From UBA4575 sp002386945 (GTDB lineage: Bacteria > Pseudomonadota > Gammaproteobacteria > UBA4575): a DNA stretch of 64,000 nt. Made by a program: the position numbers and the translations under genes. Below the pieces are notes generated by a model. It was not told the origin of the DNA. It did not search any database and saw nothing but the letters and a program-made list of their open reading frames with translations. How positions within the stretch are numbered: the stretch's first letter is position 1; each line of letters starts with the position of its first letter. The stretch covers positions 186,001 to 250,000 of the forward strand of contig CALSUC010000002.1 in the NCBI GenBank assembly GCA_943789445.1, written 5' to 3'. This document shows, piece by piece, positions 17,894-26,832 of the stretch.

Positions 17894-18850
17894 ATGTCTG
17901 AACAAATCACCCATAGTTTTATTATTCCTGATGATCACCTTGGCTGGCGACTCGATCGCTCACTCACTGAATTACTCGGGAAATATTCGCGTTCACGCGT
18001 ACAAAGCTGGATTAATCAAGCGCAAGTACAGGTCGATGGCGCAACTCAACCCTGCAAATTCTCTCTAAAAGGGGGGGAATCGGTCCATGTCGTGATTGTG
18101 GCTGAATCTGTCAATGAGCAACATCAAGCAGAAAACATCCCTCTAGAGGTCGTTTTTGAAGATGAGCACCTCCTTGTGGTGAATAAGCCGGCTGGACTAG
18201 TGGTTCATCCAGGCGCGGGTATTGCTAAGGGCACCTTACTCAATGCACTGTTATATCATTCTGAGGAGCTCGCTGAAATTCCTCGGGCTGGTATTGTCCA
18301 TCGCCTAGATAAAGACACGACGGGGTTGATGGTAGTGGCTAAATCTTTGATAGCACATGCGGAATTAGTAAAAAACCTACAAGATCACGTGGTTCAAAGG
18401 CGATATTATGCTGTTCTTAGGGGTCAGGTAATCTCTGGCGGCAAAATAGATAAGCCGATAGGGCGGCATCCTCACGATCGAATTAAAATGGCCGTCAATC
18501 CTCGTGGTAAAGACGCGATCACGCACTACAAGGTGGTTGAAAAATATCAAAAACATACGCTGATCGAGGCCAGTCTAGAGACGGGTAGAACACATCAGAT
18601 CCGTGTCCACTTCGCGAGTTTAAATTACCCCTTAGTTGGTGATACCACTTATGCCCGTCGGATTCAGCGAGTCTCTGGTGTTGCGCCAGAGCTGAATGAA
18701 GTGTTAGCGAACTTCCCAAGGCAGGCCTTACATGCGCATAGTCTAGCCTTTAAGCACCCAGTGACGGCTGAAGAAGTGAAATGGTCGGTGCCGATGCCTG
18801 AGGACCTCCAAACCTTGGTGACCGCCCTCAAGACCTATTCAGCACAGTGA
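17894..18850 (+). CDS. rluD: 23S rRNA pseudouridine synthase RluD
   Basis: Makes pseudouridines in helix 69 of 23S rRNA (positions 1911, 1915 and 1917 in E. coli). The 318-residue product has an N-terminal S4 domain (SRVQSWINQAQVQVDG) and the catalytic motif IVHRLDKDTTGLMVVAKS with the nucleophilic aspartate near residue 139. The place between bamD and pgeF supports RluD rather than RluC. Its TGA overlaps the pgeF GTG start. Confidence 0.95.
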   Translation: MSEQITHSFIIPDDHLGWRLDRSLTELLGKYSRSRVQSWINQAQVQVDGATQPCKFSLKGGESVHVVIVAESVNEQHQAENIPLEVVFEDEHLLVVNKPAGLVVHPGAGIAKGTLLNALLYHSEELAEIPRAGIVHRLDKDTTGLMVVAKSLIAHAELVKNLQDHVVQRRYYAVLRGQVISGGKIDKPIGRHPHDRIKMAVNPRGKDAITHYKVVEKYQKHTLIEASLETGRTHQIRVHFASLNYPLVGDTTYARRIQRVSGVAPELNEVLANFPRQALHAHSLAFKHPVTAEEVKWSVPMPEDLQTLVTALKTYSAQ

Positions 18851-19602
18851 GTGATCCAGGGCTGCTACTGATCCAGCCCACTTGGCCTTTAGGCCATTGT
18901 GTTGAGGTGCTTAGCACAACACGTAATGGCGGTTTTAGTGCGGCACCGTATAACGATCTGAATCTAGCTTTACATGTGGGCGATGATGCAAGCTCTGTGG
19001 AACGTAACCGATCCTTATTAAAGCAACAGCTACAACTACCTCAAGAACCTAAATGGTTACAACAAGTGCATGCTACGACAGTAGTCTGTGCCGATGGTCT
19101 GGCACCAGATAAGACGCAGGCTGACGCCAGTTATAGTCAACAAGTCGGAACAGTGTGTGCGATCTTAAGTGCCGATTGTATGCCAGTAGTGCTGGCTGCT
19201 AGTGATGGTAGCTGTGTGGCCTTAGCACATGCTGGCTGGCGTGGTCTTGCAGCCGGAATATTACAGAGCACCTTGGCGATAATCCGATCTAAGCAGTCTA
19301 CGGATGTCGAGTTTTATGCCTGGTTAGGGCCTGCTATTGGACCACAGGTATTTGAAGTCGGTGCTGAAGTACGAGCTGAGTTCATCAAGCAAGAGCTTAG
19401 CCTGGCTGATGCTTTTCAAGTGCACAGTGAACAAAGTTATTTATGTGACCTCTATCTCTTAGCACGCCATATTCTAGCGGCAGCGGGTGTTAACCAAGTG
19501 TTTGGTGGTGAACACTGTACCTATACGGAGAAAGATCAGTTTTTTTCTTATCGCAGAGAAGCCACTACTGGGCGCATCGCGACATTGGCCTATCTAAAAT
19601 GA
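18847..19602 (+). CDS. pgeF: Peptidoglycan editing factor PgeF (YfiH, multicopper-oxidase-like fold)
   Basis: A YfiH/PgeF-family protein. Members were first called polyphenol oxidases or purine nucleoside-acting enzymes, and E. coli PgeF corrects mis-incorporated amino acids in peptidoglycan. The 251-residue product shows the family motifs LSADCMPVVLA, AHAGWRGLAAGI and the C-terminal SYRREATTGRIATL. The GTG start overlaps the rluD stop (GTGA). The exact substrate here cannot be read from sequence. Confidence 0.92.
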   Translation: MSDPGLLLIQPTWPLGHCVEVLSTTRNGGFSAAPYNDLNLALHVGDDASSVERNRSLLKQQLQLPQEPKWLQQVHATTVVCADGLAPDKTQADASYSQQVGTVCAILSADCMPVVLAASDGSCVALAHAGWRGLAAGILQSTLAIIRSKQSTDVEFYAWLGPAIGPQVFEVGAEVRAEFIKQELSLADAFQVHSEQSYLCDLYLLARHILAAAGVNQVFGGEHCTYTEKDQFFSYRREATTGRIATLAYLK

Positions 19603-19774
19603 TTTGAATTTATGAGTGGCTGTCTTAAGCCTTAAAGCTGAATGCGTGATATTGAGTAAACAGAGATGGGCTTTAACAGTGGCGACGCAAAGCCGTTATC
19701 TGAAAAGACTAGTAGGATGATAGTGTTGCGTGAATAGAGCGATATTTAGAGTATAGCTAGGAAGGGTACTACTG

Positions 19775-19806
19775 ATTTAAAACTCGGACCCTCATCAGAG
19801 GGCCCG
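19775..19806 (-). terminator. Rho-independent terminator of the solute-binding protein gene
   Basis: Read on the minus strand, a 9-bp stem (19798-19806 with 19785-19793, one G-T wobble) with a 4-base loop is followed by a T-rich run (AGTTTTAAAT). It lies 24 bases after the stop of the minus-strand gene at 19830. The 19603-19829 interval otherwise holds no ORF of note. Confidence 0.75.
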
Positions 19807-19829
19807 AATCCATCAACTAAAACAGCTTC

Positions 19830-21173
19830 TTATAGGTCGAAGTCGTCGTCGTTGTTATTAGCATCACAAGGACGTGTATCAATGGCGTTGTCAGCTGCGT
19901 ACTTAGCCGCACCTGCGTCAATGATTGCCTGTGATAGGGCTACGTCACCCTCAATCCAGTCAGATACGATGTTCCACTTACGTGCATTCGCATCCCATTG
20001 CTGGAATTTAGCCAAGTGGCCACCGACGTGATCTAAGCAGCTTAGCGCTAGCTCAGGTACAAGACCTGTTGCGCCTAACTCTTCGATACGCTCAGCTGTC
20101 AGCACTAGGTTCTCAAAGCCCCAACGAGTTTCAGCACTAGATAGTGCACGATTGCCAAAACGCTCTTGAGCAATACGTAACGCTTCTGTGTGAACAACAC
20201 CCGCTAGTACACCTAGGTTCCAGTACACAGAACCTAAACGACTTTTGTCTTGTAGGTCACCGTGGCCTGCGCCATAGACTGTTGAAATGATGTCTTGAAC
20301 CACTTTAAAGTCAGTGCCCGCTGGGTGAGTAGTAATCGCCTGGTAGCCGCTTGCTGCTGCGCCTGCTGGGATTACGTCTTCATCCGAGTTAGACCAGATG
20401 TTACCGATCAAACGGCTCACTGGGAAACCCATACGCTTAGCTGTTTGCATCGCTACTGGGTTCATGACACCCCAACCACGTAGTAATACGTAGTCTGGCT
20501 TCATCTTACGGATCTTCAACCACTGTGATTGCTGTTCGTTACCTGGATGTGGTACTTCAATCGCTTCATGAGTACAACCGTGCTTCTCACACATGCTATC
20601 CATGAAACCAATTGCTTCACGACCATATGGTGAACCGTGGAACAACATTGCGATCTTCTTACCCTTCAGGTTGCTCATGCCACCTTCAAGTTCACCAATG
20701 TAATGCACCATAATTGAGTGCTCATCATAAGTGTTGATTCCAGGCATAAAGTAGTAAGGGAATACATCACCACGTTGGCCAGCGGTCTTACCGTGGTTTA
20801 CTGCGATGATTGGCATCTTATCTGCGCGACCTGTCTCGATCAATGCAGTTGAAATACCTACTGATAGTGGGTCAAAAAATACAGCGCCACCTTCACGATC
20901 TTTCAATCGCTTGTAACACTCTACGCCACGCTCTACTGAATACTCAGTCTCACACTCAGACCAAGTTAGCTTAACGCCGCCAACACCACCGCGTGAATTA
21001 ACTAAGTTGTAATAATCCAGAATACCACCGAAGTAGCCTGTACCACCTGCCGCATATGGACCTACACGGTAAGATGGAATTGGCACATACATGCTTTCTT
21101 CTGCACTTACTACGTTGCTCATGCCTACCATTGCTAGTAGTGCACTTGCTAGTACCGTTACTTTCATTTTCAT
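19830..21173 (-). CDS. Periplasmic substrate-binding protein of ABC type (LivK-like fold), orphan
   Basis: A 447-residue secreted protein with a typical signal peptide (MKMKVTVLASALLAMVG, cleavage probably after VSA near residue 24) and a two-lobed type 1 periplasmic binding fold, as in branched-chain amino acid or amide receptors. Segments such as LKGKKIAMLFHGSPYGREAI and KPDYVLLRGWGVM fit that fold. The ligand cannot be inferred. No permease or ATPase gene is nearby. The ribosome binding site is unusually strong (GAGGAGGAG), a perfect -10 hexamer lies upstream, and the chain ends in an acidic tail NNNDDDFDL. High expression is likely. Confidence 0.85.
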   Translation of the reverse strand: MKMKVTVLASALLAMVGMSNVVSAEESMYVPIPSYRVGPYAAGGTGYFGGILDYYNLVNSRGGVGGVKLTWSECETEYSVERGVECYKRLKDREGGAVFFDPLSVGISTALIETGRADKMPIIAVNHGKTAGQRGDVFPYYFMPGINTYDEHSIMVHYIGELEGGMSNLKGKKIAMLFHGSPYGREAIGFMDSMCEKHGCTHEAIEVPHPGNEQQSQWLKIRKMKPDYVLLRGWGVMNPVAMQTAKRMGFPVSRLIGNIWSNSDEDVIPAGAAASGYQAITTHPAGTDFKVVQDIISTVYGAGHGDLQDKSRLGSVYWNLGVLAGVVHTEALRIAQERFGNRALSSAETRWGFENLVLTAERIEELGATGLVPELALSCLDHVGGHLAKFQQWDANARKWNIVSDWIEGDVALSQAIIDAGAAKYAADNAIDTRPCDANNNDDDFDL

Positions 21174-21180
21174 TGATTAC

Positions 21181-21225
21181 TCCTCCTCTTTAAATAAAGA
21201 GGTCTTTTTGCTAGAGATTATTATA
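21181..21225 (-). promoter_or_regulatory. Promoter -10 and 5' leader hairpin of the substrate-binding protein gene
   Basis: On the minus strand a perfect TATAAT is at 21225-21220, predicting a leader of about 40 bases; no good -35 is visible. The leader contains a perfect inverted repeat, CCTCTTTA and TAAAGAGG, at 21185-21202. Its 3' arm overlaps the purine-rich Shine-Dalgarno run at 21181-21188. This could tune translation or stabilise the mRNA. Confidence 0.5.
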
Positions 21226-21355
21226 GTTATTTTGTGATCTTAAGAATGCATATTCGGCAGACCTAAAACCAAAACCCCAGTCATTGCTGAGCTGGGATCC
21301 TGAGTTCAGTGTATGCATAAAAGAACGGTTTGCCAACAAAAAAATTGCTTATAAA

Positions 21356-21385
21356 TTAGTACTTTAGAACGCTCTAATGTACTAA
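21356..21385 (-). terminator. Possible proS terminator: 13-bp hairpin with T-rich tail
   Basis: Arms 21356-21368 and 21373-21385 pair over 13 positions with one A-A mismatch and a 4-base loop. On the minus strand the hairpin is followed by an AT-rich tail containing a T7 run, about 85 bases after the proS stop. The stem is AT-rich, so it may be a weak terminator or an mRNA end-protecting structure. A second, weaker hairpin (CCCAG/CTGGG, 21276-21296) followed by GTTTTGGTTTT lies further on. Confidence 0.45.
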
Positions 21386-21469
21386 TTAAGTCCGTTTGAG
21401 ATCAGCATTTTGCTAGCATTTTTTTTAGTGTAATGACTTTGCTAGAAGAGATTGACGCAGGTGGCTGAT

Positions 21470-23185
21470 TTAAATTGATTTTAATATTTGATCTAGCTCG
21501 GTTTTCAATACCTCGACACCGATTTCACGGCTTTCTTCATCTGTTCGACCTTTGTATTCCAGCATCCCTTTTTCTAAATTTCGCTCACTGATTACGACTC
21601 GGTGTGGGATACCAATGAGGTCATGGTCGGCAAACATGATGCCTGGACGTGCTTTACGATCATCTAATAGTACTTCAATACCCTGTGTCAGTAGGTCACT
21701 GTAGAGCTGTTCACAGAAGCTGCGAACTTTGTCTGACTTATCCATATTGATGGGCACAATAGAGACTTGAAAAGGTGCTAGTGCGGGTGGCCAACAGATG
21801 CCACGGCCATCAAAGTTTTGCTCTATGGTCGCTGCAACAACACGACTGACACCAATGCCATAACAGCCCATAGTTACAACAGTCTTTTTACCATTTTGGT
21901 CTAATATAGTAGCGTTTAAGCGTTCACTATATTTTTTTCCTAGCTGAAAGATATGGCCTACTTCAATACCACGACGTATCTTGATCGTGCCTTGGCCATC
22001 TGGACTTGGGTCACCAACCTCAATATTGCGTAGGTCAGCGAATGTTGGTCGTGGCAGATCACGCGTCCAGTTAACATTAATAAGATGGAAGCCTTCTTTG
22101 TTTGCACCACAGGCAAAGTCTTCTTGCTGTATTAATGAGTAATCAGCAAGGACTGGGCAGTTGATGGCCAGTGGGCCGATAAAGCCTGGAGGGCAGCCAA
22201 TAAGTGTCTTGATCTCAGCTTCCTCAGCGAAGGTAAGCGGTGCCAATACGCCATCTAACTTCTCCGCCTTAAGCGAATTAAGTTCATGGTCACCACGTAG
22301 TAATAAAGCGATTAAACCACCATCTTCGGCTTTAACTAATAGTGTTTTAACGCATTGTGCTGCCGTTAGATTCAGACTCGCTGAGACCTGCTCGATAGTC
22401 TTTGCATCCGGTGTTGAGACCTCACTCATATCAGCAGCCTGTGCAGATAGTGGTTTTTCATCGACCGGTAGCAGCGGTGCTAATTCGACATTGGCGGCAT
22501 AGTCACTCGTTTCACAATAAGCAATTGCGTCTTCACCTGATTCAGCTAGGACATGGAACTCGTGTGAGGCATTACCACCAATGGAACCGGTGTCTGCGTC
22601 TACTGCACGAAACTCTAAGCCCATACGGTTAAAGATTTGGCTGTAGGCTTGATACATGTCGTGATAAGTCTGCTCTAAGCAATCTTGGGTTTCATGAAAT
22701 GAGTAAGCGTCTTTCATGATGAACTCACGGGAACGCATGATGCCAAAGCGTGGTCGTATTTCGTCTCTAAATTTAGTCTGAATTTGATATAGGTTGAGCG
22801 GCAACTCCTTGTAAGAGCGGACTTGTTTGCGCACTAAGTCGGTAATAACTTCCTCATGCGTTGGCCCATAGCAAAATTCACGATTATGCCGATCATGCAT
22901 GCGTAATAGTTCTGGACCATATTGTTCCCAACGGCCAGATTCTTGCCATAGCTCAGCCGGTTGCACCGATGGCATGAGTACTTCTAAGCCACCAGCCAAA
23001 TTCATCTCTTCACGCACAATAGCCTCGGCCTTACGTAATATGCGTAGACCTAAGGGCAGCCAGGTATACAGGCCAGCACCTAGCTTCCGAATCATGCCAG
23101 TACGTAGCATTAATTGATGGCTAACGACCTCAGCGTCGGATGGAACTTCTTTTAGTGTATTTAATGGGAATTTTGAAACGCGCAT
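21470..23185 (-). CDS. proS: Prolyl-tRNA synthetase
   Basis: Class II aminoacyl-tRNA synthetase, 571 residues, of the bacterial type with an inserted editing domain. Class II motif 2 is visible around TKFRDEIRPRFGIMRSREFI and motif 3 around YGIGVSRVVAATIEQ. The insertion (about 225-400, containing VKTLLVKAEDGGLIALLLRG) is the YbaK-like domain that deacylates Ala-tRNA-Pro. The C-terminal anticodon-binding domain includes GIEVLLDDRKARPGIMFADH. Monocistronic by appearance. Confidence 0.98.
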   Translation of the reverse strand: MRVSKFPLNTLKEVPSDAEVVSHQLMLRTGMIRKLGAGLYTWLPLGLRILRKAEAIVREEMNLAGGLEVLMPSVQPAELWQESGRWEQYGPELLRMHDRHNREFCYGPTHEEVITDLVRKQVRSYKELPLNLYQIQTKFRDEIRPRFGIMRSREFIMKDAYSFHETQDCLEQTYHDMYQAYSQIFNRMGLEFRAVDADTGSIGGNASHEFHVLAESGEDAIAYCETSDYAANVELAPLLPVDEKPLSAQAADMSEVSTPDAKTIEQVSASLNLTAAQCVKTLLVKAEDGGLIALLLRGDHELNSLKAEKLDGVLAPLTFAEEAEIKTLIGCPPGFIGPLAINCPVLADYSLIQQEDFACGANKEGFHLINVNWTRDLPRPTFADLRNIEVGDPSPDGQGTIKIRRGIEVGHIFQLGKKYSERLNATILDQNGKKTVVTMGCYGIGVSRVVAATIEQNFDGRGICWPPALAPFQVSIVPINMDKSDKVRSFCEQLYSDLLTQGIEVLLDDRKARPGIMFADHDLIGIPHRVVISERNLEKGMLEYKGRTDEESREIGVEVLKTELDQILKSI

Positions 23186-23611
23186 GATTTTGCTTAATTG
23201 TGGGAGAGTGAGCCTAGTAAATACGAGAATGAAAACTGACGCAAGCGTGATAAGTGAGCGTATGGCTCACTCGAATTGAGATGGATTTCAGTATGAAAAT
23301 GATATACTGAGAAGCCCATTAAATAATTATTAAGCGATAGTGGATAGCGGACTGTAGGTATAAAAGTCTTTTATGCCGTAATACGGCGTACTGAGTTTCA
23401 CTAAAGTAGCAGTTGAAAAAGAACTCTCCCTGAAAAATCTAGCTGCGATACCATTAAACCCACCGTTGCCTAGACCATTTTTCTTAGTTCGTCGGAGACA
23501 ACAACGGGTCATGGATAATTGATTAGATTTCGCTCGTGGCTTCTGTGATAAGGCCGACGCTAAGGAATAGGCTAGATAACAGGATGTTTTTTAAAGCTGG
23601 AGATACCGCAT
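23186..23611. other. 426-base intergenic region with three inverted repeats, no convincing gene
   Basis: Between proS and the exporter gene, which point away from each other. Three inverted repeats are visible: AGTGAGC/GCTCACT at 23253-23271; ATAAAAG/CTTTTAT at 23360-23374, with a single-base loop; and GCCGT/ACGGC at 23375-23387. The last two abut and share no bases. None has a T-run, so they are not plain terminators. A 60-codon minus-strand frame here lacks a ribosome binding site. An unannotated small RNA is possible but I recognise no family. Confidence 0.5.
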
Positions 23612-24673
23612 ATGTTTAATTACTTCAAATCTTGGTACCAACGTAATTTTTCAAACCCACAAGTCGTCACCCTGAGTATATTTTTGCTAACAGGGCTAGG
23701 TGTTATCTTGTTTGCAGGTGAATTACTTGCTCCGGTACTCACCAGCCTAGTCATTGCCTACTTATTAGATGGCGCAGTAAATACGCTACAAAAAGGCCAC
23801 AGCCCCCGCAGTATCGCTCTGCTGCTAGTGTTTGTAACATTTATTGCCGTACTATTTGGATTGATCTTCTTATTTCTGCCATTGTTCTCAAAACAGCTGT
23901 CACAGTTTATTTTGGAATTGCCGGTCATGATCTCCGCTGGACAGCAATTATTGTTAGAGCTGCCACAGCGCTTCCCTACCTTGGTTACGGAACAACAGAT
24001 GATCGAACTCATCGGTATGATTCGTAGTCAGGTGCTGCTCTTGGGCCAGGGCTTGCTGCTGAAACCCTTTGCCTCTGTAGTGGGCTTAATCAGTATTTTG
24101 ATTTACTTAGTCTTAGTGCCACTGATGGTTTTTTTCATGCTCAAAGATAAGGCTATGATCCTGTCTTGGATCGAAGGCTTTGTGCCGCATGATCGTGAGT
24201 TGAGCCATGAGGTCTGGTTTGAAGTGAACGGTAAAATTGCCAGCTATGTACGCGGTAAGGCGATCGAGATTGGTATCGTATTCAGTGTGACCTATATTAC
24301 GTTTAGTGTGATTGGGCTTAATTATGCGTTGATATTAGCGGTGTTAGTCGGGCTTTCAGTGATTATTCCGTATGCCGGTGCAGCGGTTGTTACTCTGCCG
24401 ATTATTTTTGTCGCCTATACTCAGTTTGGCGCCAGTAGCTTGTTCTTTTATAGCTTGTTTGCATATGCCGTGATTCAGTTCTTAGATGGCAATATTTTAG
24501 TGCCGTTACTGTTCTCGGAGCTGGTTAATCTACATCCAGTGGCGATTATCTTGGCGGTATTGTTTTTTGGCGGTCTTTGGGGTGTGTGGGGGGTGTTTTT
24601 TGCAATTCCACTAGCGACCCTCATCAGCGCTGTCATAAATGCTTGGCCGAGTGCTAGCCCGAGTTCGGTTTAA
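23612..24673 (+). CDS. AI-2E transporter family / PerM-like membrane protein
   Basis: A 353-residue polytopic inner-membrane protein of the UPF0118 (AI-2E exporter) family. Hydrophobic spans occur near VVTLSIFLLTGLGVILFAG, APVLTSLVIAYLLDG, and several in the second half, including LALILAVLVG-like and VIIPYAGAAVVTLPIIFVA stretches, and the C-terminal FGGLWGVWGVFFAIPLATL. The last motif is typical of the family. Position upstream of dapA-bamC matches PerM in other gammaproteobacteria. The substrate is unknown. Confidence 0.88.
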   Translation: MFNYFKSWYQRNFSNPQVVTLSIFLLTGLGVILFAGELLAPVLTSLVIAYLLDGAVNTLQKGHSPRSIALLLVFVTFIAVLFGLIFLFLPLFSKQLSQFILELPVMISAGQQLLLELPQRFPTLVTEQQMIELIGMIRSQVLLLGQGLLLKPFASVVGLISILIYLVLVPLMVFFMLKDKAMILSWIEGFVPHDRELSHEVWFEVNGKIASYVRGKAIEIGIVFSVTYITFSVIGLNYALILAVLVGLSVIIPYAGAAVVTLPIIFVAYTQFGASSLFFYSLFAYAVIQFLDGNILVPLLFSELVNLHPVAIILAVLFFGGLWGVWGVFFAIPLATLISAVINAWPSASPSSV

Positions 24674-24717
24674 CGACAGATAGTCGCTAAAAGCCGACTC
24701 AATACGTTAGCCCTCGC

Positions 24718-24746
24718 TTGTAAAGAATGGGCCTGCCTATTACTAT
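24718..24746 (+). promoter_or_regulatory. Candidate sigma-70 promoter for dapA-bamC
   Basis: TTGTAA at 24718-24723 and TACTAT at 24741-24746, separated by 17 bases. The predicted start near 24753 leaves a leader of about 28 bases to the dapA ATG, with GGAG at good spacing. Confidence 0.5.
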
Positions 24747-24780
24747 GCGGCGATCGAATTTGAAGTATACGGAGCACGAA

Positions 24781-25656
24781 ATGTTCACAGGTAGCATGGT
24801 GGCGATTGCCACACCTATGCGAGAAGACGGCGCGGTTGATTATGATGCCTTAGCCGGCCTGGTCGATTTCCATCTGCAAAATGAGACCGATGTCATCATT
24901 CCAGCAGGTACCACTGGTGAATCAGCCACTCTTAATCATGAAGAGCATTGTGAAGTTATTCGCTTTGTTGTCGAGGAAGTGAAAGGCCGAGTGCCTGTAG
25001 TCGGTGGTACTGGTGCGAATTCAACGTGGGAGGCTGTATCGCTTACTCGTTGTGCAGCAGATGCCGGCGTGGATGCCTGCTTATTAGTGACGCCGTACTA
25101 TAATAAACCAACACAAGAAGGTCTCTACCAGCACTATAAGAAAGTAGCGGAAGAGGTCGACGTACCGCAAATCTTATATAACGTGCCAAGTCGCACAGCC
25201 TGCGATATGTTGCCTGAGACAATCGAGCGTCTATCGCATGTGGATAATATTGTGGGTGTTAAAGAAGCCAGCGGTGATATGAGCCGTGCAGTGACCATCA
25301 AGAAAAATTGCGGTGATAACTTTATGGTCGTAAGTGGTGAAGATGGACAGGCGATGGAGTCAATTTTGGCCGGTGGCCAGGGTGTGATCTCAGTAACAGC
25401 TAACATCGCACCAAAGCTGATGCATCGCATGTGTATGGCCGCATTAGCCGGCGACCGTGCACAGGCTGAAGAATGTAATGATAAGATCAAAGACTTACAT
25501 GAAGTGCTCTTTATTGAGTCGAATCCGATTCCAACTAAATGGGCACTGCAGCAGATGGGTCTGATTGCTGCTGGTGTAAGGCTGCCTCTTACGCCGTTGG
25601 CAGAGCAGTATCATGAGGCTGTACGTAACGCTTTGATTAAAGCGGATTGTTTATAA
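24781..25656 (+). CDS. dapA: 4-hydroxy-tetrahydrodipicolinate synthase
   Basis: Condenses pyruvate with aspartate semialdehyde, the first committed step to diaminopimelate and lysine. I chose ATG 24781 (GGAG 8 bases upstream), giving MFTGSMVAIATPM. An 18-codon extension to 24727 is possible but unlike the family. The 291-residue TIM barrel shows PAGTTGESATL, VTPYYNKPTQEG with the catalytic tyrosine, and GVKEASGD with the Schiff-base lysine. Upstream of bamC, the usual pairing. Confidence 0.97.
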   Translation: MFTGSMVAIATPMREDGAVDYDALAGLVDFHLQNETDVIIPAGTTGESATLNHEEHCEVIRFVVEEVKGRVPVVGGTGANSTWEAVSLTRCAADAGVDACLLVTPYYNKPTQEGLYQHYKKVAEEVDVPQILYNVPSRTACDMLPETIERLSHVDNIVGVKEASGDMSRAVTIKKNCGDNFMVVSGEDGQAMESILAGGQGVISVTANIAPKLMHRMCMAALAGDRAQAEECNDKIKDLHEVLFIESNPIPTKWALQQMGLIAAGVRLPLTPLAEQYHEAVRNALIKADCL

Positions 25657-25680
25657 AACTATTAGGATTAGCTAACTGTG

Positions 25681-26730
25681 ATGAATTTCCGATCGGTAAA
25701 AATTGTATTGCTGTTAGTCAGCATTATGAGTCTGCAGTCTTGTGCTTTAGTGAACCGGTTTGCGGGAACTAAATACGGTGAAGCAGGTAGCATCGGAGGC
25801 TTGGAAGCACCACCTGAACTGGTCACTCCAGAATGGGACGAAAGTTTAAAGATTCCTCAGACTAGTGCTGATCGTATCAGTGCCTTAGAAACATATGGTA
25901 AGGATATTGATGCCAGTGTAGCGCCTGATTTTGTCGACGTGTCTGTGCGCCGTGAAGGTGATCTGCGATGGTTAGAGGCTGAAATTGATCCAGTTAATAT
26001 GTGGCCGTTATTGCGTTCTTTCTGGGCCAATCAAGGTATACCTCTAGAACGTGACGAACCTATGTTGGGTGTCATGGAGACAGACTGGATTGATGATATT
26101 GATTCAGAGAGTGCTGGTGTTAGTGGTGGCCGTGAGTTTACTGCGACACGTAGTAAGTACCGTATACGTTTAGAGCGTGAGCCTAATTCAATTACTAATA
26201 TCTTCCTCAGTGAGCGTCGCTCAGAGTTGCAGGCGGTGACAGAGCAGGGTGCGGTTTGGACAGTAGTGGCGGCGGATCCAGAAACAGAGGCCGAAATGAT
26301 AGTTAATCTCATGGAGCATGTAGGTCGCTCACGTGAGGAAGCCTTGTTTGAAGTGGCGAATACACAGGGCCCACGTCTCTACATAGAGATGCAGGATATT
26401 GATGGGGTGCCGGTCTTGGTTGTTGGTGATAGCTACAGTCGTGTCTGGCGTCGTACTGGAATAGCACTGGATCGTGCAGGTATGCCGGTTATTGAGCAGA
26501 ATCGTAGTGAAGCCTATTACTCTTTCACGGTCGGTGGCTTAAATTTACCAGAAGAGATTGATCTTAACGCTACGCGTTATCAAGTGCATTTGCTGCCACA
26601 GGGTGACGTGACTCTGATCACGGTGCATGCAATGGGAGATGGTGTTTCTGAGATGATTACAGATCAAGAAGCACGCATTTTATTGCAACAGATCTTGAAT
26701 AGTTATCAGGTGTTTAGAACCACGGGCTAA
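25681..26730 (+). CDS. bamC: Outer membrane protein assembly lipoprotein BamC
   Basis: Non-essential lipoprotein of the BAM complex. The ATG at 25681 (GTG at 25678 is an alternative) gives a lipoprotein signal ending in the lipobox LQSC with the cysteine near residue 17. An unstructured segment with PPELVTPEWDESLKIP binds BamD in the known system. Two helix-grip domains follow. The 349-residue length is normal. It follows dapA by 24 bases and ends at a bidirectional terminator. Confidence 0.92.
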   Translation: MNFRSVKIVLLLVSIMSLQSCALVNRFAGTKYGEAGSIGGLEAPPELVTPEWDESLKIPQTSADRISALETYGKDIDASVAPDFVDVSVRREGDLRWLEAEIDPVNMWPLLRSFWANQGIPLERDEPMLGVMETDWIDDIDSESAGVSGGREFTATRSKYRIRLEREPNSITNIFLSERRSELQAVTEQGAVWTVVAADPETEAEMIVNLMEHVGRSREEALFEVANTQGPRLYIEMQDIDGVPVLVVGDSYSRVWRRTGIALDRAGMPVIEQNRSEAYYSFTVGGLNLPEEIDLNATRYQVHLLPQGDVTLITVHAMGDGVSEMITDQEARILLQQILNSYQVFRTTG

Positions 26731-26780
26731 GTGAATTTATCCCGACTACTGGTCGTTAAAAGAAATCGTTAGATAAAAAA

Positions 26781-26807
26781 AGAGCGCTGAATAAGCGCTC
26801 TTTTTTT
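26781..26807. terminator. Bidirectional terminator between bamC and folE2
   Basis: Perfect 8-bp stem AGAGCGCT/AGCGCTCT with a 5-base loop, an A-run on the left and T7 on the right. It therefore serves both convergent genes. Confidence 0.92.
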
Positions 26808-26832
26808 GTATCGAATATCTACAAACAGGTAA

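Noticed and set aside
19669..19694. ACGCAAAGCC with an upstream GGCTTT arm, reminiscent of the core of a class I c-di-GMP riboswitch
   Set aside because: The other conserved blocks of that riboswitch are missing, and no plus-strand gene lies downstream: the next gene is on the minus strand.
23330..23512. 60-codon minus-strand frame between proS and the exporter gene
   Set aside because: No Shine-Dalgarno, unlikely composition, and it overlaps several inverted repeats.
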